DNA of 64,000 bases from Pseudomonas agarici. GTDB taxonomy: Bacteria; Pseudomonadota; Gammaproteobacteria; Pseudomonadales; Pseudomonadaceae. The position numbers were made by a program, and so were the translations under genes. Every line of letters begins with the position of its first letter. Position 1 is the first letter of the stretch. Shown piece after piece: positions 50,510 through 58,401 of the stretch. The notes under the pieces are model-generated. The model searched no databases and was not told the DNA's origin. It was given only the letters and a program-made list of their open reading frames with translations. The stretch spans positions 1 through 64,000 of the forward strand of contig NZ_FOAR01000021.1 in NCBI RefSeq assembly GCF_900109755.1, in the 5' to 3' direction.

Positions 50510-51487
50510 ATGAGCCCAGCCGAATTGCACGCCGACAGCATCGTTATCGACGGGCTGATCATTGCCAAGTGGAACCGTGAACTGTTCGAGGACATGCGTA
50601 AGGGTGGGCTGACCGCCGCCAACTGCACCGTGTCGGTATGGGAAGGTTTTCAGGCCACCGTCAACAGCATTGCTTCGAGCCAGAAACTGATCCGCGAGAA
50701 CAGCGATCTGGTGATGCCGGTGCGCACCACCGGCGATATTCGCAAGGCCAAGGAGCTGGGCAAGACCGGCATCCTGCTCGGGTTCCAGAACGCCCACGCC
50801 TTCGAAGACCAGATCGGCTACGTCGAGATTTTCAAGCAGCTCGGCGTCGGTATCGTGCAACTGTGCTACAACACCCAAAACCTGGTGGGCACTGGTTGCT
50901 ACGAGCGTGACGGCGGTCTGTCGGGCTTTGGCCGGGAGATCGTCGCCGAGATGAACCGTGTCGGCATCATGTGCGACCTGTCTCACGTCGGTTCCAATAC
51001 CAGCGAGGAGGTCATCCTCGAATCGAAGAAGCCAGTCACCTATTCCCACTGCCTGCCTTCGGGTCTGAAAGAGCATCCGCGTAACAAATCCGACGCCGAG
51101 CTGAAGTTCATTGCCGACCATGGCGGCTTTGTCGGCGTGACCATGTTCGCGCCGTTCCTCGCCAAGGGGATCGAGTCGACCATCGACGACTACGCCGAGG
51201 CCATCGAGTACGTGATGAACATCGTCGGTGAAGACGCCATCGGCATCGGCACTGACTTCACCCAGGGCCACGGCCAGGATTTCTTCGAATACCTGACCCA
51301 TGACAAGGGCTATGCCCGGCGCCTGACCAGCTTCGGCAAGATTATCAACCCACTGGGCATCCGTACCGTGGGCGAATTCCCCAATCTTACCGAGACCTTG
51401 CTCAAGCGCGGTCACTCCGAGCGGGTGGTGCGCAAGATCATGGGCGAAAACTGGGTCAACGTCCTCAAGGACGTCTGGGGCGAATGA
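50510..51487 (+). CDS. Membrane dipeptidase (M19)-like protein with missing zinc ligands
   Basis: The 325-residue protein has the M19 TIM-barrel pattern: VIDG at the start, GGLSGFGREIVAEMNRVGIMCDLSHVG, PVTYSHC...HPRNKSDAELKFIADHGGFVGVT and GIGTDFTQGHG. Of the five zinc ligands of renal dipeptidase, the two His (159 and 180 here) remain. The HxD pair is Leu16/Ile18 and the bridging Glu is Gln93. Dipeptide hydrolysis is therefore doubtful. It begins the dimethylglycine locus (position of PA5396, part of the GbdR regulon as I recall). The ATG at 50510 is preceded by AGGGGA. Confidence 0.82.
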   Translation: MSPAELHADSIVIDGLIIAKWNRELFEDMRKGGLTAANCTVSVWEGFQATVNSIASSQKLIRENSDLVMPVRTTGDIRKAKELGKTGILLGFQNAHAFEDQIGYVEIFKQLGVGIVQLCYNTQNLVGTGCYERDGGLSGFGREIVAEMNRVGIMCDLSHVGSNTSEEVILESKKPVTYSHCLPSGLKEHPRNKSDAELKFIADHGGFVGVTMFAPFLAKGIESTIDDYAEAIEYVMNIVGEDAIGIGTDFTQGHGQDFFEYLTHDKGYARRLTSFGKIINPLGIRTVGEFPNLTETLLKRGHSERVVRKIMGENWVNVLKDVWGE

Positions 51488-51642
51488 ATAGCCACGCGGC
51501 CTGATCCGTTCGCCGATAGCTGCGTCGGCTCCTTGCGCGATCGAGGTTCGCTACGGCTGCGAAGGCATTCACCGCGCTGTTTATCTTTAGAGCCAAAGCA
51601 AGCGCTTTGTACGGCATCCAATAGAATTCTGGAGTGTTTCCC

Positions 51643-52182
51643 ATGGCTAAAATCGCCCCGCAACTGCCCATCGAAGTCGACAGTGAGACCGGTGTCTGGA
51701 CCTCCGACGCCTTGCCGATGCTCTATGTCCCACGGCATTTCTTCGTCAACAACCATATGGGCATCGAGGAAGTGCTGGGCGCCGAGGCCTATGCCGAAAT
51801 CCTCTACAAGGCCGGCTACAAATCCGCCTGGCACTGGTGTGAAAAAGAAGCCGAATGTCATGGCCTGGAAGGCGTCGCGGTGTTCGAGCACTACATGAAG
51901 CGTCTGTCGCAGCGAGGCTGGGGCCTGTTCAAGATCCAGGACATCGACCTCGACCGGGGCACCGCCAGCGTCAAGCTCGAACACTCGGCGTTCGTCTACG
52001 TCTACGGCAAGGTCGGACGCAAGGTCGACTACATGTTCACCGGCTGGTTCGCCGGTGCCATGGACCAAATCCTCGCGGCTCGCGGCAGCCCGCTGCGCAC
52101 CGTGGCCGAGCAGGTCTACGGCGGCTCCGAAGACGGCCACGATGACGGTCTGTTCACCGTCAACCCTATTGTCAATCGTTGA
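51643..52182 (+). CDS. DUF5943 family protein of the dimethylglycine locus
   Basis: The 179-residue cytoplasmic protein (LPIEVDSETGVWTSDALPMLYVPRHFFVNNHMGIEEVLGAEAYAEILYKAGYKSAWHWCEKEAE...) matches the conserved gene before dgcA (PA5397 in PAO1). The fold resembles V4R/heme-NO-like small-molecule-binding domains in its FxNNHMGIEEVLG and YVYGKVGRKVDYMFTGWFAGAMDQIL segments, but no function is assigned. The ATG at 51643 has GGAG eight bases upstream. It lies 52 bases before dgcA and is likely in one operon with it. Confidence 0.8.
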   Translation: MAKIAPQLPIEVDSETGVWTSDALPMLYVPRHFFVNNHMGIEEVLGAEAYAEILYKAGYKSAWHWCEKEAECHGLEGVAVFEHYMKRLSQRGWGLFKIQDIDLDRGTASVKLEHSAFVYVYGKVGRKVDYMFTGWFAGAMDQILAARGSPLRTVAEQVYGGSEDGHDDGLFTVNPIVNR

Positions 52183-52234
52183 AAAAAACTAGCGAGCAAG
52201 CGCAATAGTTTTTTCACGATTCGAGGAGAGTGTC

Positions 52235-54310
52235 ATGGCTTTCGAAGCTATGTTCCAGCCGATCCAGATCGGCAAACTGACCATCCGCAACCGCGTGCTC
52301 AGCACCGCCCATGCCGAGGTGTATGCCACCGACGGCGGGATGACCACCGACCGCTATGTGAAGTACTACGAAGAGAAAGCCAAGGGCGGGATCGGCCTGG
52401 CGATCTGCGGCGGTTCTTCGAGCGTCGCCATTGACAGTCCGCAAGGTTGGTGGAAATCGGTGAACCTGGCCGATGACCGGATCATCCCACACTTCCAGAA
52501 CCTGGCCGATGCCATGCACAAGCATGGCGCCAAGATCATGATCCAGATTACCCACATGGGCCGGCGCTCGCGCTGGGACGGCGAACACTGGCCGACCCTG
52601 TTGTCGCCGTCGGGTATCCGTGAACCGGTGCACCGTGCCACCTGCAAGACCATCGAGCCGGAAGAAATCCGCCGGGTGATCGGTAACTACGCCAGCGCGG
52701 CGGCCCGGGCCAAGGCCGGTGGCCTGGACGGCGTCGAACTGTCGGCGGTACACCAGCACATGATCGACCAGTTCTGGAGCCCTCGGGTCAACAAGCGCAC
52801 CGACGAATGGGGCGGCAGCTTCGAGAACCGCATGCGTTTCGGCTTGGAAGTGCTCAAGGCGGTGCGTAACGAAGTCGGCGACGACTTCTGCGTCGGCATG
52901 CGTATCTGCGGCGACGAGTTCCACCCGGACGGCCTGTCCCACGAGGACATGAAGCAGATCGCCAAGTACTACGACGACACCGGCATGCTGGACTTCATCG
53001 GTGTGGTCGGCTCGGGTTGTGATACCCACAACACGCTGGCCAACGTGATTCCGAACATGAGTTTTCCGCCGGAGCCGTTCCTGCACCTGGCCGCCGGCAT
53101 CAAGGAAGTGGTCAAAGTACCGGTCCTGCACGCGCAGAACATCAAGGACCCGAACCAGGCGACCCGCATTCTCGAAGGCGGTTATGTCGATATGGTCGGC
53201 ATGACGCGTGCGCATATCGCCGACCCGCACCTGATCGCCAAGATCAAGATGGGCCAGATCGACCAGATCAAGCAATGCGTCGGTGCCAACTACTGCATCG
53301 ATCGCCAGTACCAGGGCCTGGACGTCCTGTGCATCCAGAACGCCGCGACTTCCCGTGAATACATGGGCGTGCCGCATATCATCGAAAAGTCCACCGGGCC
53401 TAAGCGCAAGGTCGTGGTGGTCGGTGCCGGTCCCGCCGGCATGGAAGCGGCGCGAGTCAGCGCCGAACGCGGCCATGACGTGACCCTGTTCGAGAAGAAG
53501 GACGCCATCGGCGGGCAGATCACCACGGCCTCGAAGGCGCCGCAACGGGACCAGATCGCCGGGATCACCCGCTGGTTCCAGTTGGAACTGGCACGCCTGA
53601 AAGTCGATGTCCGGCTGGGCACCGCCGCCGATGCGGCGACCGTCCTCGACTTGCGCCCGGATGTGGTGGTGCTGGCGGTGGGCGGTCATCCGTTCGTCGA
53701 GCAGAACGAACACTGGGGGGCCGCCGAAGGGCTGGTGGTCAGTAGTTGGGATGTGCTTGACGGCAAGGTGGCGCCGGGCAAGAACGTGCTGGTCTACGAC
53801 ACCATCTGCGAATTCACCGGCCTGTCGGCCGCCGACTTCCTGGCCGACAAAGGCAGCCAGGTCGAAATTGTCACCGACGATATCAAGCCGGGCGTGGCGG
53901 TCGGCGGTACGTCGTTCCCGACTTACTACCGCAGCCTATACCCCAAGGAAGTGATCATGACTGGCGACATGATGCTGGAAAAGGTCTATCGCGAGGGCGA
54001 CAAGCTGGTGGCGGTATTGGAAAACGAATACACCGGCGCCAAGGAGGAGCGGGTGGTGGACCAGGTGGTGGTCGAGAACGGTGTGCGTCCGGACGAAGCG
54101 CTGTACTACGCGCTCAAGGACGGTTCGCGCAACCAGGGCCAGATCGACATCGACGCGCTGTTCGCGATCCGGCCGCAGCCGTCGCTGAATACTCGTGATC
54201 AAGAGCCGGCGGGCGACGGCTACCTGCTGTTCCGTATCGGTGACTGTGTGGCCCAGCGCAATACGCATGCGGCGATCTACGACGCGCTGCGCTTGTGTAA
54301 GGATTTCTAA
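52235..54310 (+). CDS. dgcA: Dimethylglycine demethylase subunit DgcA
   Basis: DgcA with DgcB converts N,N-dimethylglycine to sarcosine. The 691-residue protein is of the old yellow enzyme / trimethylamine dehydrogenase type: FMN TIM barrel (1-350; AVHQHMIDQFWSPRVNKRTDEWGGSFENR), an iron-sulfur segment (CVGANYCIDRQYQGLDVLC), and NAD/FAD-binding domains (VVVVGAGPAGMEAARVSAERGHDV). The cluster segment has Ala where related enzymes have the second Cys. GAGGAG precedes the ATG. Order DUF5943-dgcA-dgcB-etfA-etfB is conserved. Confidence 0.94.
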   Translation: MAFEAMFQPIQIGKLTIRNRVLSTAHAEVYATDGGMTTDRYVKYYEEKAKGGIGLAICGGSSSVAIDSPQGWWKSVNLADDRIIPHFQNLADAMHKHGAKIMIQITHMGRRSRWDGEHWPTLLSPSGIREPVHRATCKTIEPEEIRRVIGNYASAAARAKAGGLDGVELSAVHQHMIDQFWSPRVNKRTDEWGGSFENRMRFGLEVLKAVRNEVGDDFCVGMRICGDEFHPDGLSHEDMKQIAKYYDDTGMLDFIGVVGSGCDTHNTLANVIPNMSFPPEPFLHLAAGIKEVVKVPVLHAQNIKDPNQATRILEGGYVDMVGMTRAHIADPHLIAKIKMGQIDQIKQCVGANYCIDRQYQGLDVLCIQNAATSREYMGVPHIIEKSTGPKRKVVVVGAGPAGMEAARVSAERGHDVTLFEKKDAIGGQITTASKAPQRDQIAGITRWFQLELARLKVDVRLGTAADAATVLDLRPDVVVLAVGGHPFVEQNEHWGAAEGLVVSSWDVLDGKVAPGKNVLVYDTICEFTGLSAADFLADKGSQVEIVTDDIKPGVAVGGTSFPTYYRSLYPKEVIMTGDMMLEKVYREGDKLVAVLENEYTGAKEERVVDQVVVENGVRPDEALYYALKDGSRNQGQIDIDALFAIRPQPSLNTRDQEPAGDGYLLFRIGDCVAQRNTHAAIYDALRLCKDF

Positions 54311-54327
54311 CGGGCACGCTGCCCATC

Positions 54328-54356
54328 TGTGGCAAGGGGCGAGCTCCCTTGCCACA
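54328..54356. repeat. REP-like hairpin between dgcA and dgcB
   Basis: TGTGGCAAGGG (54328-54338) and CCCTTGCCACA (54346-54356) are perfect 11-bp complements with a 7-base loop and no U tract. The TGTGGCRAGGG core is common in P. fluorescens intergenic repeats. It may adjust the ratio of dgcA to dgcB messages. Confidence 0.65.
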
Positions 54357-54427
54357 AGTCGGTGCATGCTTCTTGACCGGCCTGCACATGAACCCTCGCA
54401 AGACCCGAGGTCTTTGGGAGCTGCACC

Positions 54428-56371
54428 ATGTTGAACACTCTTCTTCCCATCCTGCTGTTCGCCGCCCTGGGCCTTGCGGTCCTCGGCGCATTGCGGCGGG
54501 TCGCGATGTGGCGCCGTGGTCGACCCGCGAAAGTCGACCTGCTCGCGGGGCTCCTCGCCATGCCCAAGCGCTATATGGTCGATTTGCATCAGGTGGTGGC
54601 GCGAGACAAATACATCGCCAATACCCACGTCGCCACGGCTGGCGGCGCGGTGGCGTCGATTGTCCTGGCGATCCTGGTGCACGGCTTCGGCCTGCATAAC
54701 CGGGTCCTCGGTTATGCCCTGCTGCTGATGTCGGCGTTGATGTTTGTCGGTGCGATCTTTGTCTATTTGCGTCGCCGCCATCCGCCGAGCCGTTTATCGA
54801 AAGGCCCGTGGATGCGTCTGCCGAAAAGCCTGCTGGTGTTCTCGGCGTCGTTCTTCCTGGTCACCCTGCCGGTCGCCGGCATTCTTCCAGAAGATTTCGG
54901 TGGTTGGCTGCTGGCGGTGATCCTCGGCCTGGGTGTGCTGTGGGGCGTGGCGGAGCTGTTTTTCGGCATGACCTGGGGCGGGCCGATGAAGCACGCCTTC
55001 GCCGGTGCCTTGCACCTGGCCTGGCACCGTCGCGCGGAACGCTTTGGCGGCGGCCGTTCCACTGGCCTCAAACCGCTGGACCTGGCCGACCCGCAAGCGC
55101 CGCTGGGCGTCGAGCAGCCCAAGGACTTCACTTGGAACCAGCTATTGGGTTTCGACGCCTGCGTGCAGTGCGGTAAATGTGAGGCGGCCTGCCCGGCGTT
55201 CGCTGCCGGCCAGCCGCTGAATCCGAAAAAGCTGATCCAGGACATGGTGGTCGGTCTTGTCGGCGGCAGCGACGCGAACTTCGCCGGCAGTCCGTATCCT
55301 GGCAAGGCTGTCGGCGAGCATTCCGGCAACCCGCACCAACCAATCGTCAATGGCCTGGTGGATGCCGAAACCTTGTGGTCGTGTACCACCTGTCGCGCCT
55401 GTGTCGAGGAGTGCCCGATGATGATCGAGCACGTCGATGCCATCGTCGATATGCGCCGTCACCTGACCCTGGAAAAAGGCGCGACGCCGAACAAGGGTGC
55501 CGAAGTCCTGGAAAATCTGATTGCTACCGACAATCCCGGCGGTTTCGCCCCAGGCGGGCGAATGAACTGGGCGGCGGACCTGAACCTCGATCTACTCAGT
55601 GAAAAGTCAACCACCGAGGTGTTGTTCTGGGTCGGCGACGGCGCCTTCGATATGCGTAACCAGCGTACCTTGCGCGCCTTTGTCAAAGTACTGAAGGCGG
55701 CTAAGGTCGATTTCGCGGTACTGGGCCTGGAAGAGCGCGACAGCGGTGACGTGGCTCGGCGCCTGGGCGACGAGGCAACCTTCCAACAGTTGGCCAAGCG
55801 CAATATCCAGACCCTGGCCAAGTACCGCTTCAAGCGCATTGTCACTTGTGATCCCCACAGTTTTCATGTGCTGAAAAACGAATACGGTGCCTTTGGCGGC
55901 GACTACCGGGTGCAGCATCACAGCACCTACATGGCCGAACTGATCGGCGCCGGTGCGCTGAACCTCGGTCGACACCGGGGCCACAGCGTGACCTATCATG
56001 ATCCGTGCTACCTGGGCCGCTATAACGGCGAGTATGCAGCGCCGCGTGAGGTGCTGCGGGCACTGGGGATCGAGGTCAAGGAAATGCAGCGTTCGGGCTT
56101 GCGCTCCCGTTGTTGCGGTGGCGGCGGTGGCGCACCGATTACCGACATTCCCGGCAAGCAGCGGATTCCCGATATGCGCATGGAAGATATCCGCGAAACC
56201 GCTGCCGAACTGGTAGCGGTCGGTTGTCCGCAATGCACGGCGATGCTCGAAGGCGTGGTTGAACCACGACCGTTGATCAAGGATCTGGCCGAGCTGGTGG
56301 CCGAGGCCCTGCTTGAAGAGGCGGCACCGAACAAATCGGTGCCCCAGCGCGAACCCGTGGAGGTGCACTGA
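54428..56371 (+). CDS. dgcB: Dimethylglycine demethylase electron-transfer subunit DgcB
   Basis: The 647-residue protein starts with about four to five membrane segments (DUF3483 region, residues 5-190). Two 4Fe-4S motifs follow (CVQCGKCEAACP and CTTCRACVEECP), then two CCG domains (DPCYLGRYNGEYAAPREVL with SRCCGGGGG, and VGCPQCTAML). It passes electrons from DgcA or the ETF to the quinone pool at the inner membrane. It follows dgcA by 117 bases and shares one base with the next gene (TGATG), implying coupling. Confidence 0.93.
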   Translation: MLNTLLPILLFAALGLAVLGALRRVAMWRRGRPAKVDLLAGLLAMPKRYMVDLHQVVARDKYIANTHVATAGGAVASIVLAILVHGFGLHNRVLGYALLLMSALMFVGAIFVYLRRRHPPSRLSKGPWMRLPKSLLVFSASFFLVTLPVAGILPEDFGGWLLAVILGLGVLWGVAELFFGMTWGGPMKHAFAGALHLAWHRRAERFGGGRSTGLKPLDLADPQAPLGVEQPKDFTWNQLLGFDACVQCGKCEAACPAFAAGQPLNPKKLIQDMVVGLVGGSDANFAGSPYPGKAVGEHSGNPHQPIVNGLVDAETLWSCTTCRACVEECPMMIEHVDAIVDMRRHLTLEKGATPNKGAEVLENLIATDNPGGFAPGGRMNWAADLNLDLLSEKSTTEVLFWVGDGAFDMRNQRTLRAFVKVLKAAKVDFAVLGLEERDSGDVARRLGDEATFQQLAKRNIQTLAKYRFKRIVTCDPHSFHVLKNEYGAFGGDYRVQHHSTYMAELIGAGALNLGRHRGHSVTYHDPCYLGRYNGEYAAPREVLRALGIEVKEMQRSGLRSRCCGGGGGAPITDIPGKQRIPDMRMEDIRETAAELVAVGCPQCTAMLEGVVEPRPLIKDLAELVAEALLEEAAPNKSVPQREPVEVH

Positions 56372-57591
56372 TGAGCGACATTATCCGCCGCGACCCCCAC
56401 GCCGAATGGATCGCCCGCAACCGCCTGCACCCTCTGCATGCGGCCATGCAACCGCTGCAACATAGCTGGATGGGTCCCAACGGGATCGTGCGCAAGAATG
56501 TCCATGGCGTCGGTTTTATCGGTCCCAACGGCATCAAGCGTATCGACCGCAGCGGCGTCCAGCAGGGCGGCACAAGCAAGCGCTCGGCCAGTGTCGAAGT
56601 GCAGTTACCGCTGCATCAAGTGCGCCAGCCTGCCTTCTATATCAGCGTGGTGCCGGACATGGTCGGCGGTCGTCTGAGCAGTCACGACCGTGATCTGCTT
56701 GGCCTGGCTCATCAGTTGGCCGGGAAGGACGGCGCGGTATTGGCCGTCGTCTTCGGCGAGCACAAGGAAAGCACCTTTGAAACCGCAGGCGTCGACCGTC
56801 TGCTGGTGCTGGGAGGCAGCGAGTTCAACGGCTATTCGCCGGAACCGCGGGTGCTGGGCCTGCGGGCTGTGGATAAGCAGTTCAAGCCTCGCCACTGGTT
56901 GCTGCCGGACAGCCGCAGCGGTGGTGGCGAATTGGGTCGACGGCTTGCCGCCAGCTTGGGCGAACGTCCGGCCACGCGGGTCTGGCAGGTCAAGGGCGAT
57001 CAGTGCATCGGACGTGCCGGCGCCGGACTGCAGGACGTCGTGCGACCGCTGGCGCGCTTGATCCTGGCCGCTGCCGAATGCGCCGAGCCGGTCAGCGAAA
57101 CCCGTCACGAAGCTTTGTCAGTGGCGTTATCCGCACATCTCGCCCGCCCTCTGTCGCGTATCGAGGACCTCGGCGCGGTGGCGGTGGACCCGGCGGCGAT
57201 TTCCATGGCCGAGGCCGAATTCATTTTTTCCGGCGGCAATGGAGTCAAGGACTGGCCGCTGTTCCACCAAACCGCCGTGGCTCTGGGCGCCACCGAAGGG
57301 GCTTCGCGGGTGGCGGTGGACGATGGTTTCATGGCCCGCGACCGTCAGGTCGGCGCCAGCGGCACTTGGGTCACGGCGCGGGTCTATGTGGCCGTGGGGA
57401 TTTCCGGGGCAATCCAGCACCTGCAAGGTATCGGTGCCTGTGACAAGGTGGTGGCGATCAACCTCGATCCGGGTTGCGACATGGTCAAGCGCGCCGACTT
57501 GTCGGTGGTCGGCGAGAGCAGCGAAATCTTCCGCGCCCTGATCGCGGCGGTGACGGCATATCGCAACGGCACCCAGCGCGAAGCGGCTTAA
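56371..57591 (+). CDS. etfA: Electron transfer flavoprotein alpha-like subunit of the dgc locus
   Basis: The 406-residue protein is an ETF alpha homologue about 90 residues longer than the housekeeping form. The C-terminal FAD domain is clear (SRVAVDDGFMARDRQVGASG...VYVAVGISGAIQHLQGIG and VVAINLDPGCDMVKRADLSVVGE). The N-terminal extension carries a repeated GPNGI-x-R element (MGPNGIVR and IGPNGIKR). It overlaps dgcB by one base and precedes etfB by 15. It likely shuttles electrons from demethylase flavins to DgcB. It corresponds to PA5400. Confidence 0.88.
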   Translation: MSDIIRRDPHAEWIARNRLHPLHAAMQPLQHSWMGPNGIVRKNVHGVGFIGPNGIKRIDRSGVQQGGTSKRSASVEVQLPLHQVRQPAFYISVVPDMVGGRLSSHDRDLLGLAHQLAGKDGAVLAVVFGEHKESTFETAGVDRLLVLGGSEFNGYSPEPRVLGLRAVDKQFKPRHWLLPDSRSGGGELGRRLAASLGERPATRVWQVKGDQCIGRAGAGLQDVVRPLARLILAAAECAEPVSETRHEALSVALSAHLARPLSRIEDLGAVAVDPAAISMAEAEFIFSGGNGVKDWPLFHQTAVALGATEGASRVAVDDGFMARDRQVGASGTWVTARVYVAVGISGAIQHLQGIGACDKVVAINLDPGCDMVKRADLSVVGESSEIFRALIAAVTAYRNGTQREAA

Positions 57592-57606
57592 GGTAGGGAT
57601 AAGGTC

Positions 57607-58377
57607 ATGAGTACGACGGTAATCAGCTTGGTGTCCATCGGTGCCCACCCCACCTCTGGCCGTGCCCGGCGCGCCGGACAGGATGCCCGTGCGGTGGAAC
57701 TGGGCCTGCGACTGGCTGGGGATAACTTGCAAGTGGTGCATGCCGGCGATATCGCCGAGCCAGCGCTGCGGGCTTACCTGGGCATGGGCCTGGACGAGTT
57801 ACGGGTGCTGGAGCAACCCACTGGCGCCGATGCGCTGCCGGCGCTGACCGACTATTTGCGCGATGCCGGGGCGCAGTTGGTGCTGACCGGTAGCCAGGCG
57901 GAAACCGGTGAAGGTTCGGGCATGCTGCCGTTCCTGCTGGCGGAAAACCTCGGCTGGCCGCTGGTGGTGGGACTGGCTGAAGTCGAGTCCATTGCAGGCG
58001 GTGTGGCCCATGTGTTGCAGGCATTGCCGCGAGGCCAGCGGCGCCGGTTGAAAGTCCGCCTGCCGTTTCTCGCCACGGTGGACAACGCCGCGCCCGAGCC
58101 ACGCCAGAGTGCCTATGGTCCGGCCCGGCGCGGGGTGTTGCAGGCCGAGGAAGTCGAGGTGCTGGAGGATGAGTTGTTCGCCGCTGCGTTGTTGCAATCG
58201 GCCAAGCCCCGGCCTAAGCGCCTGAAAGTGATCAAGGCCAAGAGCGGCGCCGAGCGGATGAAGGCGGCCACGGCCAAAGCCAGCGGCGGCGGTGGCCAGG
58301 TACTCAAGGGCGTCACTGCGGAGGCGGGCGCGCAGGCGATCCTCAAGTTATTGATCGAGGAAGGCGTGGTGCGTTGA
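57607..58377 (+). CDS. etfB: Electron transfer flavoprotein beta-like subunit of the dgc locus
   Basis: The 256-residue protein is an ETF beta homologue. Expected segments are GRARRAGQDARAVELGLRLAG, LVLTGSQAETGEGSGMLPFLLAENLGWPLVVGLAEVE (AMP-binding region) and the recognition loop ARRGVLQAEEVEVLE. It pairs with the alpha subunit just upstream and ends the dimethylglycine operon. Its stop is 24 bases from that of the convergent secretin gene. Confidence 0.88.
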   Translation: MSTTVISLVSIGAHPTSGRARRAGQDARAVELGLRLAGDNLQVVHAGDIAEPALRAYLGMGLDELRVLEQPTGADALPALTDYLRDAGAQLVLTGSQAETGEGSGMLPFLLAENLGWPLVVGLAEVESIAGGVAHVLQALPRGQRRRLKVRLPFLATVDNAAPEPRQSAYGPARRGVLQAEEVEVLEDELFAAALLQSAKPRPKRLKVIKAKSGAERMKAATAKASGGGGQVLKGVTAEAGAQAILKLLIEEGVVR

Positions 58378-58401
58378 TACCGAGCCTGCTCGCCACGATA
58401 C

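Noticed and set aside
52214..53713. Minus-strand frame of about 499 codons antisense to dgcA
   Set aside because: Low-complexity His/Asp/Val-rich translation with no motifs. DgcA is clear on the plus strand.
54428..56371. Reading DgcB as a heterodisulfide reductase or glycolate oxidase iron-sulfur subunit
   Set aside because: The N-terminal membrane region and the placement between dgcA and the ETF genes identify DgcB, although the CCG domains are shared.
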